Assembly: GCF_002217435.1 (NCBI RefSeq)
Contig: NZ_MUHF01000013.1
Coordinates: 1-34,392, forward strand
Length of the DNA: 34,392 nucleotides
Direction: 5' to 3'
Source: Flavobacterium reichenbachii
GTDB taxonomy: Bacteria; Bacteroidota; Bacteroidia; Flavobacteriales; Flavobacteriaceae
Shown here in pieces: positions 7,468-15,015 of the stretch. Both the position numbers and the translations under genes were made by a program. Each line of letters begins with the position of its first letter. Positions within the stretch are counted from its first letter, which is position 1. The notes under the pieces are model-generated. The model ran no database searches and was not told the DNA's origin. It saw only the letters and a program-made list of their open reading frames with translations.

Positions 7468-8274
7468 ATGGAAATACATACTAAAATAAAACGCATTATA
7501 GACGAGTTGAAGTTAAATAATAACTCATTTGCCAAATTAATAGGAGTAACCAGCACGACAGTAGACAGCATTACAATCGGAAGACTGCAGTCTGACGGAG
7601 AGAGGAAAAAGACCAAACCAGGTTTTGATCTTCTTCAAAGCATTATTACTCATTGTAATGTAAATCCTGATTATTTTTTTGGAAACAGCGAGAACATTTT
7701 TATCAGTCCCGCTAATAATGATGGAGCAGTTGGTTTACATTTACCAAAGGTCATAACGGTTAATGAAAGCGGAGATGAAAATATCAATTTTGTTGGAGTT
7801 AAAGCCCGAGCCGGTTATTTAGACGGATATGCTGACCCAGAATATATGGAAACTCTTCCGTCTTTCAGTATGCCGATGCTAAAAAACGGAACATACAGAT
7901 GTTTTGAGATAAAAGGAAACTCGATGTCTACGACCATTCATGACGGCGATTATCTTTTTGGGAAATATGTCGATAATTTTGATGATATTCTTGACGGAAG
8001 AATTTATGTTATCATTAGTAAGAATGATGGAGTAGTGGTAAAAAGGGTTTTGAACCGAATTAGAGAAAGCGGAAAATTAATCCTGAAATCAGATAACAGA
8101 GATGGAAATTACCCAATGTATTCTATTTATGCCGAAGATATTCTGGAAGTTTGGTACGCGAGTATGTATGCATCTAAACAAATGCCGGATCCAATTAATA
8201 TTTATGAAAAGATTCATGATCTCGAAAGTAAATTCTACGAGATGGAAGAGACTTTAAAAAAGAAACTGAATTAA
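7468..8274 (+). CDS. S24-type LexA/CI-like repressor
   Basis: This 268-aa protein has an N-terminal helix-turn-helix (residues about 5-65, SFAKLIGVTSTTVDSITIGR). The C-terminal S24 peptidase domain has a likely self-cleavage site Ala115-Gly116 (KARAGY), nucleophile Ser152 (KGNSMSTTI) and base Lys192 (GVVVKRV). Repressors of this class keep prophage or bacteriocin genes silent until RecA, loaded on damaged DNA, stimulates self-cleavage. It ends with a charged coiled helix (HDLESKFYEMEETLKKKLN). It is divergent from the tail-terminator/HTH unit, whose promoter carries a palindrome. SOS control is inferred from the family. A decayed copy of the same gene lies at 10753-10912. Confidence 0.85.
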   Translation: MEIHTKIKRIIDELKLNNNSFAKLIGVTSTTVDSITIGRLQSDGERKKTKPGFDLLQSIITHCNVNPDYFFGNSENIFISPANNDGAVGLHLPKVITVNESGDENINFVGVKARAGYLDGYADPEYMETLPSFSMPMLKNGTYRCFEIKGNSMSTTIHDGDYLFGKYVDNFDDILDGRIYVIISKNDGVVVKRVLNRIRESGKLILKSDNRDGNYPMYSIYAEDILEVWYASMYASKQMPDPINIYEKIHDLESKFYEMEETLKKKLN

Positions 8275-8318
8275 ATGAATCAGTTACTTAAAAAAGATAA
8301 ATACATTTTATAAAAAAA

Positions 8319-8350
8319 AGAGAAAGCCTTATTTTATTAAGGCTTTCTCT
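8319..8350. terminator. Bidirectional terminator after the repressor
   Basis: A 13-bp perfect stem (AGAGAAAGCCTTA, 8319-8331, with 8338-8350) has a 6-base loop and is flanked by A-runs on the left and T-runs on the right. It ends the repressor transcript and also the convergent lipoprotein transcript. Confidence 0.85.
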
Positions 8351-8393
8351 TTTTTTATTTGCTATATGTTTTATAGTGTTTTTTAAAAAATTT

Positions 8394-9176
8394 CTATTTT
8401 GTTTTCTCCCTTAAATATACCAGCTTAACAGGAACTCTATTTGAATATATTTTGCCGTTAAATAAAACATATCGATTTTCTTTGATTTCTTTTTTTTGAT
8501 CTTGAGTTATTTTTGATTTGGTGAATATCGAATCATTTTTTAAAGAAATTGATCCCTCATTTGGTTTTAGCTTGTCTACATTCGAAAACCATTTTTGGCC
8601 ATTCCTATATGGTAAATTGACTATTGAAGTGAAATATTTTGTTTCTCCAGGATGAATAACAAAACCGTGTAATGATTGATCTGGAAAATCAATTTCTTTT
8701 AAAGCGTGAGTTTTTTCAAGTTTATTTTTTTTAAGAAAGTTATCAATTAGAGAATCTCTTTGTTTGGTTTCGAAGATTGGAGATACACAGTTAAACATTT
8801 CTGCTCTTGTGGAACGACCGTCTAAAATCGAGTCATTTTTGTACAAACTAAAATCTAATGAATTTAATGGAGAAATATCTTTTTTTCCTAAACCTTCACG
8901 ATAAAGATCTCGCTCCAATGTTCCAATTGAATTCTCATTAAACATTATGAAATATTTTTTATCAGAATTGTTAGTTATCCTATAATGAAGTATATTTTTC
9001 GATAAACTGTCATACTCTTTATTTGGCTGATAACGAGTTTGAATAAAATCAAAACTTTTTAAATTATCTACGCAAATGATCTCATTGGTTAACAGTTCTA
9101 TCTTTAAATCTTTTTCATTCTTGTTGCAAGAAATAAGAATTAAAATAAGAGATATTAAAGAGAGCGATTTTTTCAT
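8394..9176 (-). CDS. Hypothetical lipoprotein
   Basis: This 260-aa protein begins with a lipoprotein signal, MKKSLSLISLILILISC, with the lipidated cysteine at position 17, so it is anchored in the cell envelope facing the periplasm or surface. The rest is soluble and beta-rich, with HGFVIHPGETKYFTSIVNLP near residue 180, which resembles an immunoglobulin-like strand pair. I do not recognise the family. It follows two exported paralogues on the same strand, and all three lie between the repressor and its decayed copy. Envelope-located orphan immunity proteins are one possible explanation, since the cluster also encodes a peptidoglycan-targeting effector, but nothing in the sequence proves this. 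Confidence 0.7.
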   Translation of the reverse strand: MKKSLSLISLILILISCNKNEKDLKIELLTNEIICVDNLKSFDFIQTRYQPNKEYDSLSKNILHYRITNNSDKKYFIMFNENSIGTLERDLYREGLGKKDISPLNSLDFSLYKNDSILDGRSTRAEMFNCVSPIFETKQRDSLIDNFLKKNKLEKTHALKEIDFPDQSLHGFVIHPGETKYFTSIVNLPYRNGQKWFSNVDKLKPNEGSISLKNDSIFTKSKITQDQKKEIKENRYVLFNGKIYSNRVPVKLVYLREKTK

Positions 9177-9216
9177 TTGTTTTGATTTTTAGAAACGGAT
9201 TTTATAGTAGTAGATT

Positions 9217-9927
9217 TTAATTTTCTTTATGCACTTCATTTAATATACCATCTTCGTCCCTTTCTATCATTTCTCCATATGGTTCTTCTAAATTTACACC
9301 AAACATTTCCAGTATCAGTTTTTCTTTTGCGGCAGAAAGATCTAAGCCTTCTAATTCTTTATTGCTAAAACTTGTTCTTCGAAATATTTGACTAGGAAAT
9401 GCGATGTAATCTTTATTTTTTCCGTTTTTTACAAATAGAAGGATAATTTTTGGATAGGTATTTTCTATACGACCGCATAATGTTTTTTTGTAATTTATAA
9501 TAGTTACATTGTCATATTTTATTAAATAGTAGTTAAAAAGAATATCTGAAATTTTATTCATCTGTTCTTTTATAACCAGTTTTTTTGAATCGTGAAATTT
9601 TGGTTTGAGATAATTTCGAGGCTCTTTATCGGCATAGTATTTTGGTGTAACGACGTATACAGAATCATATTTTGAAAAAGGAAACAATTTTTTTCTTTCT
9701 TCTAAAGGTATCTTGAAAAAAGGGACTAATGTATCACTTATAGCAATTTTTTCATCAGGGGCTAAGGGGCGCTTTGGAAGTTTCGAAAGATAGTCTAAAT
9801 GCTTATAGTAAAAGTCACATTGCTCTTGGCAATAAATGTCTCGTAGTTCTTTTAATCTTTTTTCTTGTGCATTGGTTATAAATGCAAAGAATAAAATTAA
9901 CCCACTTAATATCTTTTGTAAGTTCAT
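9217..9927 (-). CDS. Exported protein, tandem paralogue copy 2
   Basis: I use the start at 9927 (MNLQKILSGLILFFAFITNA), which gives a clean Sec signal peptide cleaved before QEKRL and the same 236-aa length as its neighbour; the frame continues upstream to 10008 but that part looks untranslated. The C-terminal third is almost identical to the copy at 9986-10696 (YIAFPSQIFRRTSFSNKELE through EEPYGEMIERDEDGILN), while the region after the signal peptide has diverged (RPLAPDEKIAISDTL versus APLKPKSQEDSL). Cysteines near residues 33 and 37 are conserved, suggesting a disulfide. It is periplasmic or secreted; function unknown. Immunity to a periplasmic toxin is possible. Confidence 0.75.
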   Translation of the reverse strand: MNLQKILSGLILFFAFITNAQEKRLKELRDIYCQEQCDFYYKHLDYLSKLPKRPLAPDEKIAISDTLVPFFKIPLEERKKLFPFSKYDSVYVVTPKYYADKEPRNYLKPKFHDSKKLVIKEQMNKISDILFNYYLIKYDNVTIINYKKTLCGRIENTYPKIILLFVKNGKNKDYIAFPSQIFRRTSFSNKELEGLDLSAAKEKLILEMFGVNLEEPYGEMIERDEDGILNEVHKEN

Positions 9928-9985
9928 ATTGTTAAGGACGTTTTTTTCTTTTAATATAATTAACAAAGAGCAGTTTATTTTGAAT

Positions 9986-10696
9986 TTAATTTTCTTTATA
10001 AGAATCATTTAATATGCCGTCTTCGTCCCTTTCTATCATTTCTCCATATGGCTCTTCTAAATTTACACCAAACATTTCCATAATCAGTTTTTCTTTTGCG
10101 GCAGAAAGATCTAAGCCTTCTAATTCTTTATTGCTAAAACTTGTTCTTCGAAATATTTGACTTGGAAATGCGATATAATCTTTGTTTTTTCCGTTTTTTA
10201 CAAATAGAAGAATAATTTTTGGATAGGTTTCTACTATGCCATCACAACCTGTAATTTTATAGATTAATTCAGTAATGTTATCATATTTTATCAAATAATA
10301 GTTAAAGAGAATATCTGAAATTTTATTTAACTGTTCTTCTGTAACTAAAGTCTTTGAGTCGTGAAATTTTGATTTGATATAATTTCGGGGTTCTTTATCT
10401 TCATAATATTTCGGTGTTATAACATAAACCGAATCGTATTTTGAAAAAGGAAAAAGCATCATTCTTTCTTTTAATGGTATTTTGAAAAAAGAAACAAGAG
10501 AATCTTCCTGGCTTTTTGGTTTTAGTGGGGCTGGAGGTAAATTCAATAAGGCTTTACGAAACTTTAAGTTTTCATGGTAGAATTTACAGTTGGTTTCACA
10601 ATGAATATCACGTAATTCCATTAACTTTTTTTCTTGTGCATTGCTTATAAATACAAAGCCTATAAGTAATATACTAAATATTTTTTGTGATTTCAT
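9986..10696 (-). CDS. Exported protein, tandem paralogue copy 1
   Basis: This 236-aa protein has a Sec signal peptide (MKSQKIFSILLIGFVFISNA, then QEKKL) and a mature domain with a conserved ELRDIHCETNCKFYHENL start, the two cysteines four residues apart, and a long conserved C-terminus. It is a recent duplicate of the gene that follows it, with the strongest identity in the last 80 residues and the DNA nearly identical there, which suggests duplication or gene conversion. It is the first gene after the terminator that closes the hub/spike unit, on the same strand. Function unknown; an envelope immunity or adhesion role is only a guess. Confidence 0.75.
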   Translation of the reverse strand: MKSQKIFSILLIGFVFISNAQEKKLMELRDIHCETNCKFYHENLKFRKALLNLPPAPLKPKSQEDSLVSFFKIPLKERMMLFPFSKYDSVYVITPKYYEDKEPRNYIKSKFHDSKTLVTEEQLNKISDILFNYYLIKYDNITELIYKITGCDGIVETYPKIILLFVKNGKNKDYIAFPSQIFRRTSFSNKELEGLDLSAAKEKLIMEMFGVNLEEPYGEMIERDEDGILNDSYKEN

Positions 10697-10752
10697 ATTA
10701 ATGTTTTAAACGGAGTGTATCGGTAAAATATCCATATTTTTAACTTTTTCAA

Positions 10753-10912
10753 TTTGGAAAATATGTTTAAAATTTTGATTATATATTTGAGGGATGAATC
10801 TACGTAATTATCAGTAAAAATGATGTAGTAATAGTAAAAAGGTTCTAAAAAGAATAAAAGAAAGCGGAAATATTATGAATTGGAAGAATTTTAAAAAAAG
10901 AAGCTGAATTAA
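10753..10912 (+). pseudogene. Decayed second copy of the S24 repressor gene
   Basis: Translating with the obvious indels gives FGKYV-stop-NFDYIFEG-stop-IYVIISKND-VVIVKR, which parallels residues about 168-194 of the intact repressor (FGKYVDNFDDILDGRIYVII then SKNDGVVVKR), followed by VLKRIKESG. The frame then jumps to YELEEF-stop-KKKLN, the exact end of the repressor (YEMEETLKKKLN). So it has stops, a one-base loss and an internal deletion, and the N-terminal two thirds are gone. It is followed, like the intact gene, by a strong terminator. It shows that a repressor locus was duplicated or replaced, with the three exported-protein genes now between the two copies. Confidence 0.85.
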
Positions 10913-10944
10913 TATTTTCAATATCAGTTATATAAACAAAAAAT

Positions 10945-10980
10945 ACCTCTTACGATTTTAATGTAAGAGGTGTTTTTTTT
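10945..10980. terminator. Bidirectional terminator
   Basis: Perfect 9-bp stem ACCTCTTAC / GTAAGAGGT (10945-10953 with 10963-10971), followed by eight T on the plus strand and preceded by an A-run. It closes the hub/spike unit on the minus strand and follows the repressor remnant on the plus strand. Confidence 0.8.
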
Positions 10981-10994
10981 ATTTTATAAAATTA

Positions 10995-11212
10995 TTAAGA
11001 GATAGATCCGGTTCCGGTTCCGGTTTGTGCTGATGCAGAGCCAGTTGTAGTTACCGTGGTCGTTACAGTTCCTGATTTGACAAACGCTTCGATAGCTGAG
11101 GCTAATTTTGAAGCAATATTATCTATAGAGGAGAGGCATTGTCTGTTTTGCCTTTTTCTTCACTCAAAAGAGATTTTATGGATTGTTCTAAAACGGATTT
11201 GTTTAAAGCCAT
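10995..11212 (-). pseudogene. Small tail-cluster gene broken by a frameshift
   Basis: A frame starts at 11212 (MALNKSVLEQSIKSLLSEEK), 6 nt after the spike stop, but meets TAG at 11123-11125 after 29 codons. In the -1 frame the sequence continues without interruption as SSIDNIASKLASAIEAFVKS, then a Thr/Gly-rich tail TVTTTGSASAQTGTGTGSIS and TAA at 10995-10997. Together they would make a protein of about 72 aa. No slippery heptamer is visible at the junction, so a point indel (or sequencing error) is more likely than programmed frameshifting. The last gene of the hub/spike unit; role unknown, perhaps a baseplate accessory protein. Confidence 0.75.
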
Positions 11213-11218
11213 AATTTA

Positions 11219-12079
11219 TTATTTTAATAGTTCTTCTAACTTTGTTTTTATTACTGTAAGCTGCGGTAAATTTATTGGAGGTCCGGATGGTCCAACAGGC
11301 GTAGGGACTGTAATTTTACCAATCTCGTCAATCAATTCTTCTAGTTTTAATTTCAAACTTTTCCCGCCTACATCAATCTTAAATTTCTCATCCATTTCAA
11401 AAGTCAAATTTCCTTTTATAAATGATGTTTTTTTATCTGAAATTACGGCTTCAAAACCATCCTGAATTGTAATTTTAGCTTCCTTATCTTTCAGATTAAA
11501 GATTGTTTTTCCTTCATTAATGCTGATTTTCTGCTCTTTTAAATTGAAACTGTTTTTAGAAATTTCTTTTCCGTTCTCGTCGTAAAAAGTTGTACTAATA
11601 GTAGGATCAGATGCAGCACCGCTGAAATCGATTTGAGCAATATTATTGTAATCTGGTTTTGCAGGTGATGCTGTATTGCCGCCTTTTTTTTGTTTGAATA
11701 CTATTTGGAGTTTATCAGCAGTAGTATCAATTTCGAGGTATTGGTTTTCTTCATTTTTAAATCGGAAGAAAGTACGTTCGACTTCAGAAAACTGCGAAAT
11801 AAAAGCTCTCGTTTCTACACCATCAATAATGGTAGCCAATACCCAGCTGTCTTTTTTAGGAATTGAAATAATTCCTTGTTCCAAATCCAGGATCGACGCT
11901 TTTAATCTTACGTTCTTAATTATCGCACCGTCAGCACGCATCACATTTACAGTATACGCATCTCTGGGATCGTGAAGTGATGCTGTTTCGGTATTTATTT
12001 CGATCACTTTTGCCGCAAAAGTTTCAATGATTTGATTTTTACCGGCAACATCTTTTATTAAATCTGTTATATTTCCCAT
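11219..12079 (-). CDS. Baseplate spike protein (gpV-like)
   Basis: This 286-aa protein has an N-terminal OB-fold-like region (residues about 15-105: AAKVIEINTETASLHDPRDA, VNVMRADGAIIKNVRLKA, WVLATIIDGVETRAFISQFS), as in the P2 gpV and VgrG-type spike. Next come short repeating beta strands (FNLKEQKISINEGKTIFNLK, then KEAKITIQDGFEAVISD), expected to form a trimeric beta-helical needle. The C-terminus has a proline-rich VPTPVGPSGPPINLP and a helix. The spike caps the tube and pierces the target's outer membrane. It lies directly after the hub, the normal order. No PAAR motif is visible. Confidence 0.75.
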   Translation of the reverse strand: MGNITDLIKDVAGKNQIIETFAAKVIEINTETASLHDPRDAYTVNVMRADGAIIKNVRLKASILDLEQGIISIPKKDSWVLATIIDGVETRAFISQFSEVERTFFRFKNEENQYLEIDTTADKLQIVFKQKKGGNTASPAKPDYNNIAQIDFSGAASDPTISTTFYDENGKEISKNSFNLKEQKISINEGKTIFNLKDKEAKITIQDGFEAVISDKKTSFIKGNLTFEMDEKFKIDVGGKSLKLKLEELIDEIGKITVPTPVGPSGPPINLPQLTVIKTKLEELLK

Positions 12080-12089
12080 TTTTATAAGT

Positions 12090-13391
12090 TTAAATTGCGA
12101 CTACTCTTCGTCCGATATAAATTCTTTGTCTGTAGCCGTTTACGCCATAACTTCGTTCTACTTTTTCTACCTGAAAAGTTCCGTTTTTCTGCTTATCCTT
12201 TGCATTTTCAAGAACCACTTTGTCTGTAGGTCGCACAAACGGTTCTCCAAAAGTGAGAAAAGAACCTTCAAAACCGTTTGGTTTAGACTGCATGGCTCTT
12301 AAAGCACCATACTGATATAATTCTGAAGCCGCTTCTGTCGCTGCCTTTTTAAAAGCTGTTGGATCTTTTGGCAGTTCATCTGTATCATTATGCAAAACAT
12401 GCGTTTTTATTAACTGTCCGTTCGGGTCGCCCAACTCAATGTAAATAGGCGTATTAGAATTTTTAAAGTATTTTTCTACTCGAGTACGTGTATTTTTTGC
12501 CGATTCGTTGACGGCTACTAATTTATCCTCTATAATATTGTAACGAAATCTAAAACGAACCTTTCCAGAAAAAACATCAGAAACAGATTGTGTGGCTTTA
12601 CTCAATTGAGAACTTAAAAGATCAAGTCCCTGATTAATTAATTTTTTGACAAGTGATCCTGCCAGCGGACTTTTAATAAAATTTCGATCTACAAAACCGA
12701 CCAATTCTGAGGCAGTATGCTCCTGCGGATTATTGGTAATGGTAAGTACAGGTCCTGTTGCTTCGATTTTAAAATAAGTAAAAATCCCCTTCTCTTTTAA
12801 CATCTCAAAAACCTGTGCCAAAGTGTGGTTTCTGCTAATCATTATATTTCCCAATTCTTCGTTTAGAGCGTTTAATTTTATAGGTAATTTGAGCTCTTTG
12901 ATTCTTTTTTCAAAGAAAGTTTTCGGATTAAAATTTTCTACATTTGTTGTTGGGTTTACCGCAATAGTATTATATAGGTCATTCTGATCCTGAACGTTAT
13001 CATCGTCTACCGCTTTTATTTTTTTTAAAGCATACATCATGTCTTCGCAGGATATTGTTGCATTAATATCTGCTTGTACACCAGTAATGTAACCTCTAAA
13101 AGCGGGTTTGTAATCACCGTCATATCCCAGGAAAATTTCGATAAAATTTTCCAGTTTAAAGAAATCATAAATTGATTGTTCTTTACCGCTCGCATTCGCA
13201 AACAGATTCTGATCAAATCCTTTAGTATCAGTGTAAACTTTTTGAGGCATAACAATAACAGCCGTATCGGTAAGAGATTTGTACGAACTGCTTATTTCAA
13301 CGTTTTTCACATAATTAAATTCATAGAATTTTGGCGTCGGAATAAGACTTATGGTTTCGTAAACTCTAATTTTAGCATTTAGTTTAAGCAT
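12090..13391 (-). CDS. Baseplate hub protein (gpD/gp27-like)
   Basis: This 433-aa beta-rich protein matches late-control gpD/gp27-type hubs in length, composition and place before the spike. It begins with strands describing an axis-forming domain (IRVYETISLIPTPKFYEFNY), has FIEIFLGYDGDYKPAFRGYI near residue 90 (typical of the hub's first tube-like domain) and ends with a strand-rich domain QNGTFQVEKVERSYGVNGYR and IYIGRRVV. Hubs form a trimer that joins the spike to the tube. Its start overlaps the end of the DUF6046-like gene by 8 nt, indicating translational coupling. The assignment is by pattern and gene order. Confidence 0.75.
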   Translation of the reverse strand: MLKLNAKIRVYETISLIPTPKFYEFNYVKNVEISSSYKSLTDTAVIVMPQKVYTDTKGFDQNLFANASGKEQSIYDFFKLENFIEIFLGYDGDYKPAFRGYITGVQADINATISCEDMMYALKKIKAVDDDNVQDQNDLYNTIAVNPTTNVENFNPKTFFEKRIKELKLPIKLNALNEELGNIMISRNHTLAQVFEMLKEKGIFTYFKIEATGPVLTITNNPQEHTASELVGFVDRNFIKSPLAGSLVKKLINQGLDLLSSQLSKATQSVSDVFSGKVRFRFRYNIIEDKLVAVNESAKNTRTRVEKYFKNSNTPIYIELGDPNGQLIKTHVLHNDTDELPKDPTAFKKAATEAASELYQYGALRAMQSKPNGFEGSFLTFGEPFVRPTDKVVLENAKDKQKNGTFQVEKVERSYGVNGYRQRIYIGRRVVAI

Positions 13392-13941
13392 TGTCTCTAA
13401 TTATTAGTTCAACAGTTTCGTCTGATGTAGCGCTGGCTGTAAATTTTTGAATATTTTTTGTTCCGGAAATAGAAGGAATAGAGTAGGAGTCTATAACCAA
13501 TTCGTAAATTCCAAATCGGTTCAGAATGGCATGTGTAACTCTTAAAGAATAAGGAGCATTTAAGAATTGTTTCAATAAAAAAAGCTTTTCTTTAGGATAT
13601 TCATCCCCAGTTTCGTTAGCAATAAGCCCTTCTATAGAAATGCTGAAATCGCCGTTTGTAATATGCTCTTTTATAGTCGAATCTCTTCCTTCGATTCCTT
13701 CTTTCTTGATGATTTTAGAACGATTCAGGTTTACTGTTACCGCATCTATTCGTAAGCTTGGCAGATTCAGATCGCTTTTTACCAGTGGTTCAAAAACCAG
13801 CGGTGCAAAAACTCTCAGATTAAATTCGCCTCCGGTTTTGTCTATAATAAAATCTTTAGATTCCGATTCGTTATAATTAATACCAGAATATTCGATTTCT
13901 TTAGTGTCTAGAATATCGTTTACATTAAAATTGAATTTCAT
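13384..13941 (-). CDS. DUF6046-like tail/baseplate protein
   Basis: This 185-aa protein fits a family I recall as DUF6046, common beside hub genes in Bacteroidetes tail clusters. Supporting segments are the strands RIDAVTVNLNRSKIIKKEGI, EHITNGDFSISIEGLI, a helix EYPKEKLFLLKQFLNAP and the C-terminal VIDSYSIPSISGTKNIQKFT followed by SDETVELIIRD. The arrangement (beta, ordered helix, beta) suggests an adapter between tube and hub, a job done by LysM-containing proteins in other systems. Overlaps the hub gene by 8 nt. The family name is from memory and not verified. Confidence 0.6.
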   Translation of the reverse strand: MKFNFNVNDILDTKEIEYSGINYNESESKDFIIDKTGGEFNLRVFAPLVFEPLVKSDLNLPSLRIDAVTVNLNRSKIIKKEGIEGRDSTIKEHITNGDFSISIEGLIANETGDEYPKEKLFLLKQFLNAPYSLRVTHAILNRFGIYELVIDSYSIPSISGTKNIQKFTASATSDETVELIIRDNA

Positions 13942-13953
13942 ATTTTTTTATTT

Positions 13954-14424
13954 TTAATTTGAAAATGTTTTAGCAAAAGCCGTTATAAAAGTGCTTTCCA
14001 ATCTGGTTTCTGTATGTTTTTGGAGCCACAAAGCTTCTTCGAGTAATTTGTAAAACTCATCCATCGATAATTGGTACGGATCTACCTGAAAAGCATTTCT
14101 AATTAAGGCAGCAGATTTTTTGAATTCGTCTTTTTGCGGTGTTGCATCTATTGCAAACTCGCTGTCCTTTTTTATTATTTCGATTATAGAATTTCCTGCA
14201 GAAAGCATGAATTCGTCTTCGTAAATTTCTTTTTCAAGTACACATTCCTGAAACAAAAACAGGATTGCATCATGCGGATTTTCCTTGTATTTATTTTGAT
14301 ATTTAAGAAATGTGGTAAAAGATGGTTTTTTGCAGAAAGCTGTAGTCAGCTGATCATCGGAAGTAAGTTTTAATACGGTACCGAATTTTTCTTTTAGTTT
14401 TTCTAAGGCTGTTTCGTCTAACAT
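13954..14424 (-). CDS. Tail assembly chaperone-like protein (long form)
   Basis: This is a 156-aa soluble protein. Its first 85 residues follow the same pattern as the 114-aa protein at 3695-4039 (strand VLKLTSDDQLTTAFCKKPSF, then a helix and LFQECVLEKEIYEDE), and the second half is a helical domain (YQLSMDEFYKLLEEALWLQK). The two-part shape recalls gpG/gpT-type assembly chaperones and may be a stand-alone relative of them. It sits between the 65-aa gene and the DUF6046-like gene, spacing 12-20 nt, so it is in the hub/spike operon. In phages this position is usually next to the tape measure, which is absent here. Function inferred. Confidence 0.5.
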   Translation of the reverse strand: MLDETALEKLKEKFGTVLKLTSDDQLTTAFCKKPSFTTFLKYQNKYKENPHDAILFLFQECVLEKEIYEDEFMLSAGNSIIEIIKKDSEFAIDATPQKDEFKKSAALIRNAFQVDPYQLSMDEFYKLLEEALWLQKHTETRLESTFITAFAKTFSN

Positions 14425-14444
14425 TTTTTAGGTTTTAGAAATTA

Positions 14445-14642
14445 TTAAATAGAGCTGTCTCTGCTTTCTTTTTTGATGGCCTCGGTAAGACTTTCGTTTT
14501 TTTCGGATGATGAGGTTAAAGGTGTAACATTAAAATTTCCGATAAAAATGCTTCCTTCAGATGGCAGTCCCAGTGGGTTTTTAAAATTAGTTAAATCTGG
14601 TGCTGGTGGTGTTTCTCCTAAATCTTTTGGTGTATAATCCAT
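14445..14642 (-). CDS. Small hypothetical tail-operon protein
   Basis: This 65-aa protein is rich in Pro, Ser and Glu (MDYTPKDLGETPPAPDLTNF), probably largely disordered, and I do not recognise it. It is the first gene of the unit that continues with the chaperone-like, DUF6046-like, hub and spike genes. The promoter at 14778-14841 and a leader hairpin precede it. That regular position suggests it is real. Possibly a small baseplate or assembly protein. Confidence 0.6.
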   Translation of the reverse strand: MDYTPKDLGETPPAPDLTNFKNPLGLPSEGSIFIGNFNVTPLTSSSEKNESLTEAIKKESRDSSI

Positions 14643-14700
14643 GATTGGTTGAGTTTAATTGTTGATATATTGATTAAAAAATAAAGAATAGCTTTCTTGC

Positions 14701-14728
14701 TGACTTTCAAAAATATCTTTGAAAGTCA
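14701..14728 (-). promoter_or_regulatory. Leader hairpin of the hub/spike unit
   Basis: Perfect 11-bp stem TGACTTTCAAA / TTTGAAAGTCA (14701-14711 with 14718-14728), loop of 6, between the predicted transcription start and the 65-aa gene. No T-run follows on the minus strand, so it is probably not a terminator; it may protect the message or modulate translation. Confidence 0.5.
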
Positions 14729-14777
14729 AGTCGTTATTGTGTTTTTTTTGAGATGTAATAGTGATTATTTGAGTATG

Positions 14778-14841
14778 TAAAAATACTTCTTAAGAGCGTG
14801 AAAAAAGAAAATTTGGAAGTGTGAATTCAGTAGTTTCAGTA
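14778..14841 (-). promoter_or_regulatory. Activator-type promoter of the hub/spike unit
   Basis: On the minus strand the motif TACTGAAACTAC (14841-14830) is followed after exactly 44 nt by TATTTTTA (14785-14778), one mismatch from TAnnTTTG. There is no obvious -33 box, as expected for an activator-dependent promoter. A degenerate inverted copy of the motif lies just upstream (about 14849-14868). Confidence 0.65.
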
Positions 14842-14940
14842 GAAAATATTTCTGTATAAACTATTGAATTTTAATATTTTGTGTTTGTCTTTTTTGTTTA
14901 AAATTCACAGAAAAACTTCTGTTGTCAGTTTAAAAAAAAC

Positions 14941-14981
14941 ATTCAAGATTATAAAAAATAAAGTTTCTTATAATCTTGAAT
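14941..14981 (-). terminator. Terminator of the fibre unit
   Basis: A perfect 14-bp stem (ATTCAAGATTATAA, 14941-14954, with 14968-14981) lies just after the 807-aa fibre gene and is followed on the minus strand by a run of eight T. It closes the fibre/holin transcript. Confidence 0.8.
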
Positions 14982-15015
14982 ATTGTTATTTGAAATAAAA
15001 TTTAAGGCTTCTTGT

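Noticed and set aside
9928..10008. Upstream start for the second exported paralogue (263 aa)
   Set aside because: It would place a basic stretch before the signal peptide; the start at 9927 gives the same length and signal as the paralogue.
11105..11140. Programmed -1 frameshift in the small gene after the spike
   Set aside because: The shift is in the right direction, but no X-XXY-YYZ slippery heptamer or following stem was seen near the stop, so a simple indel is preferred.
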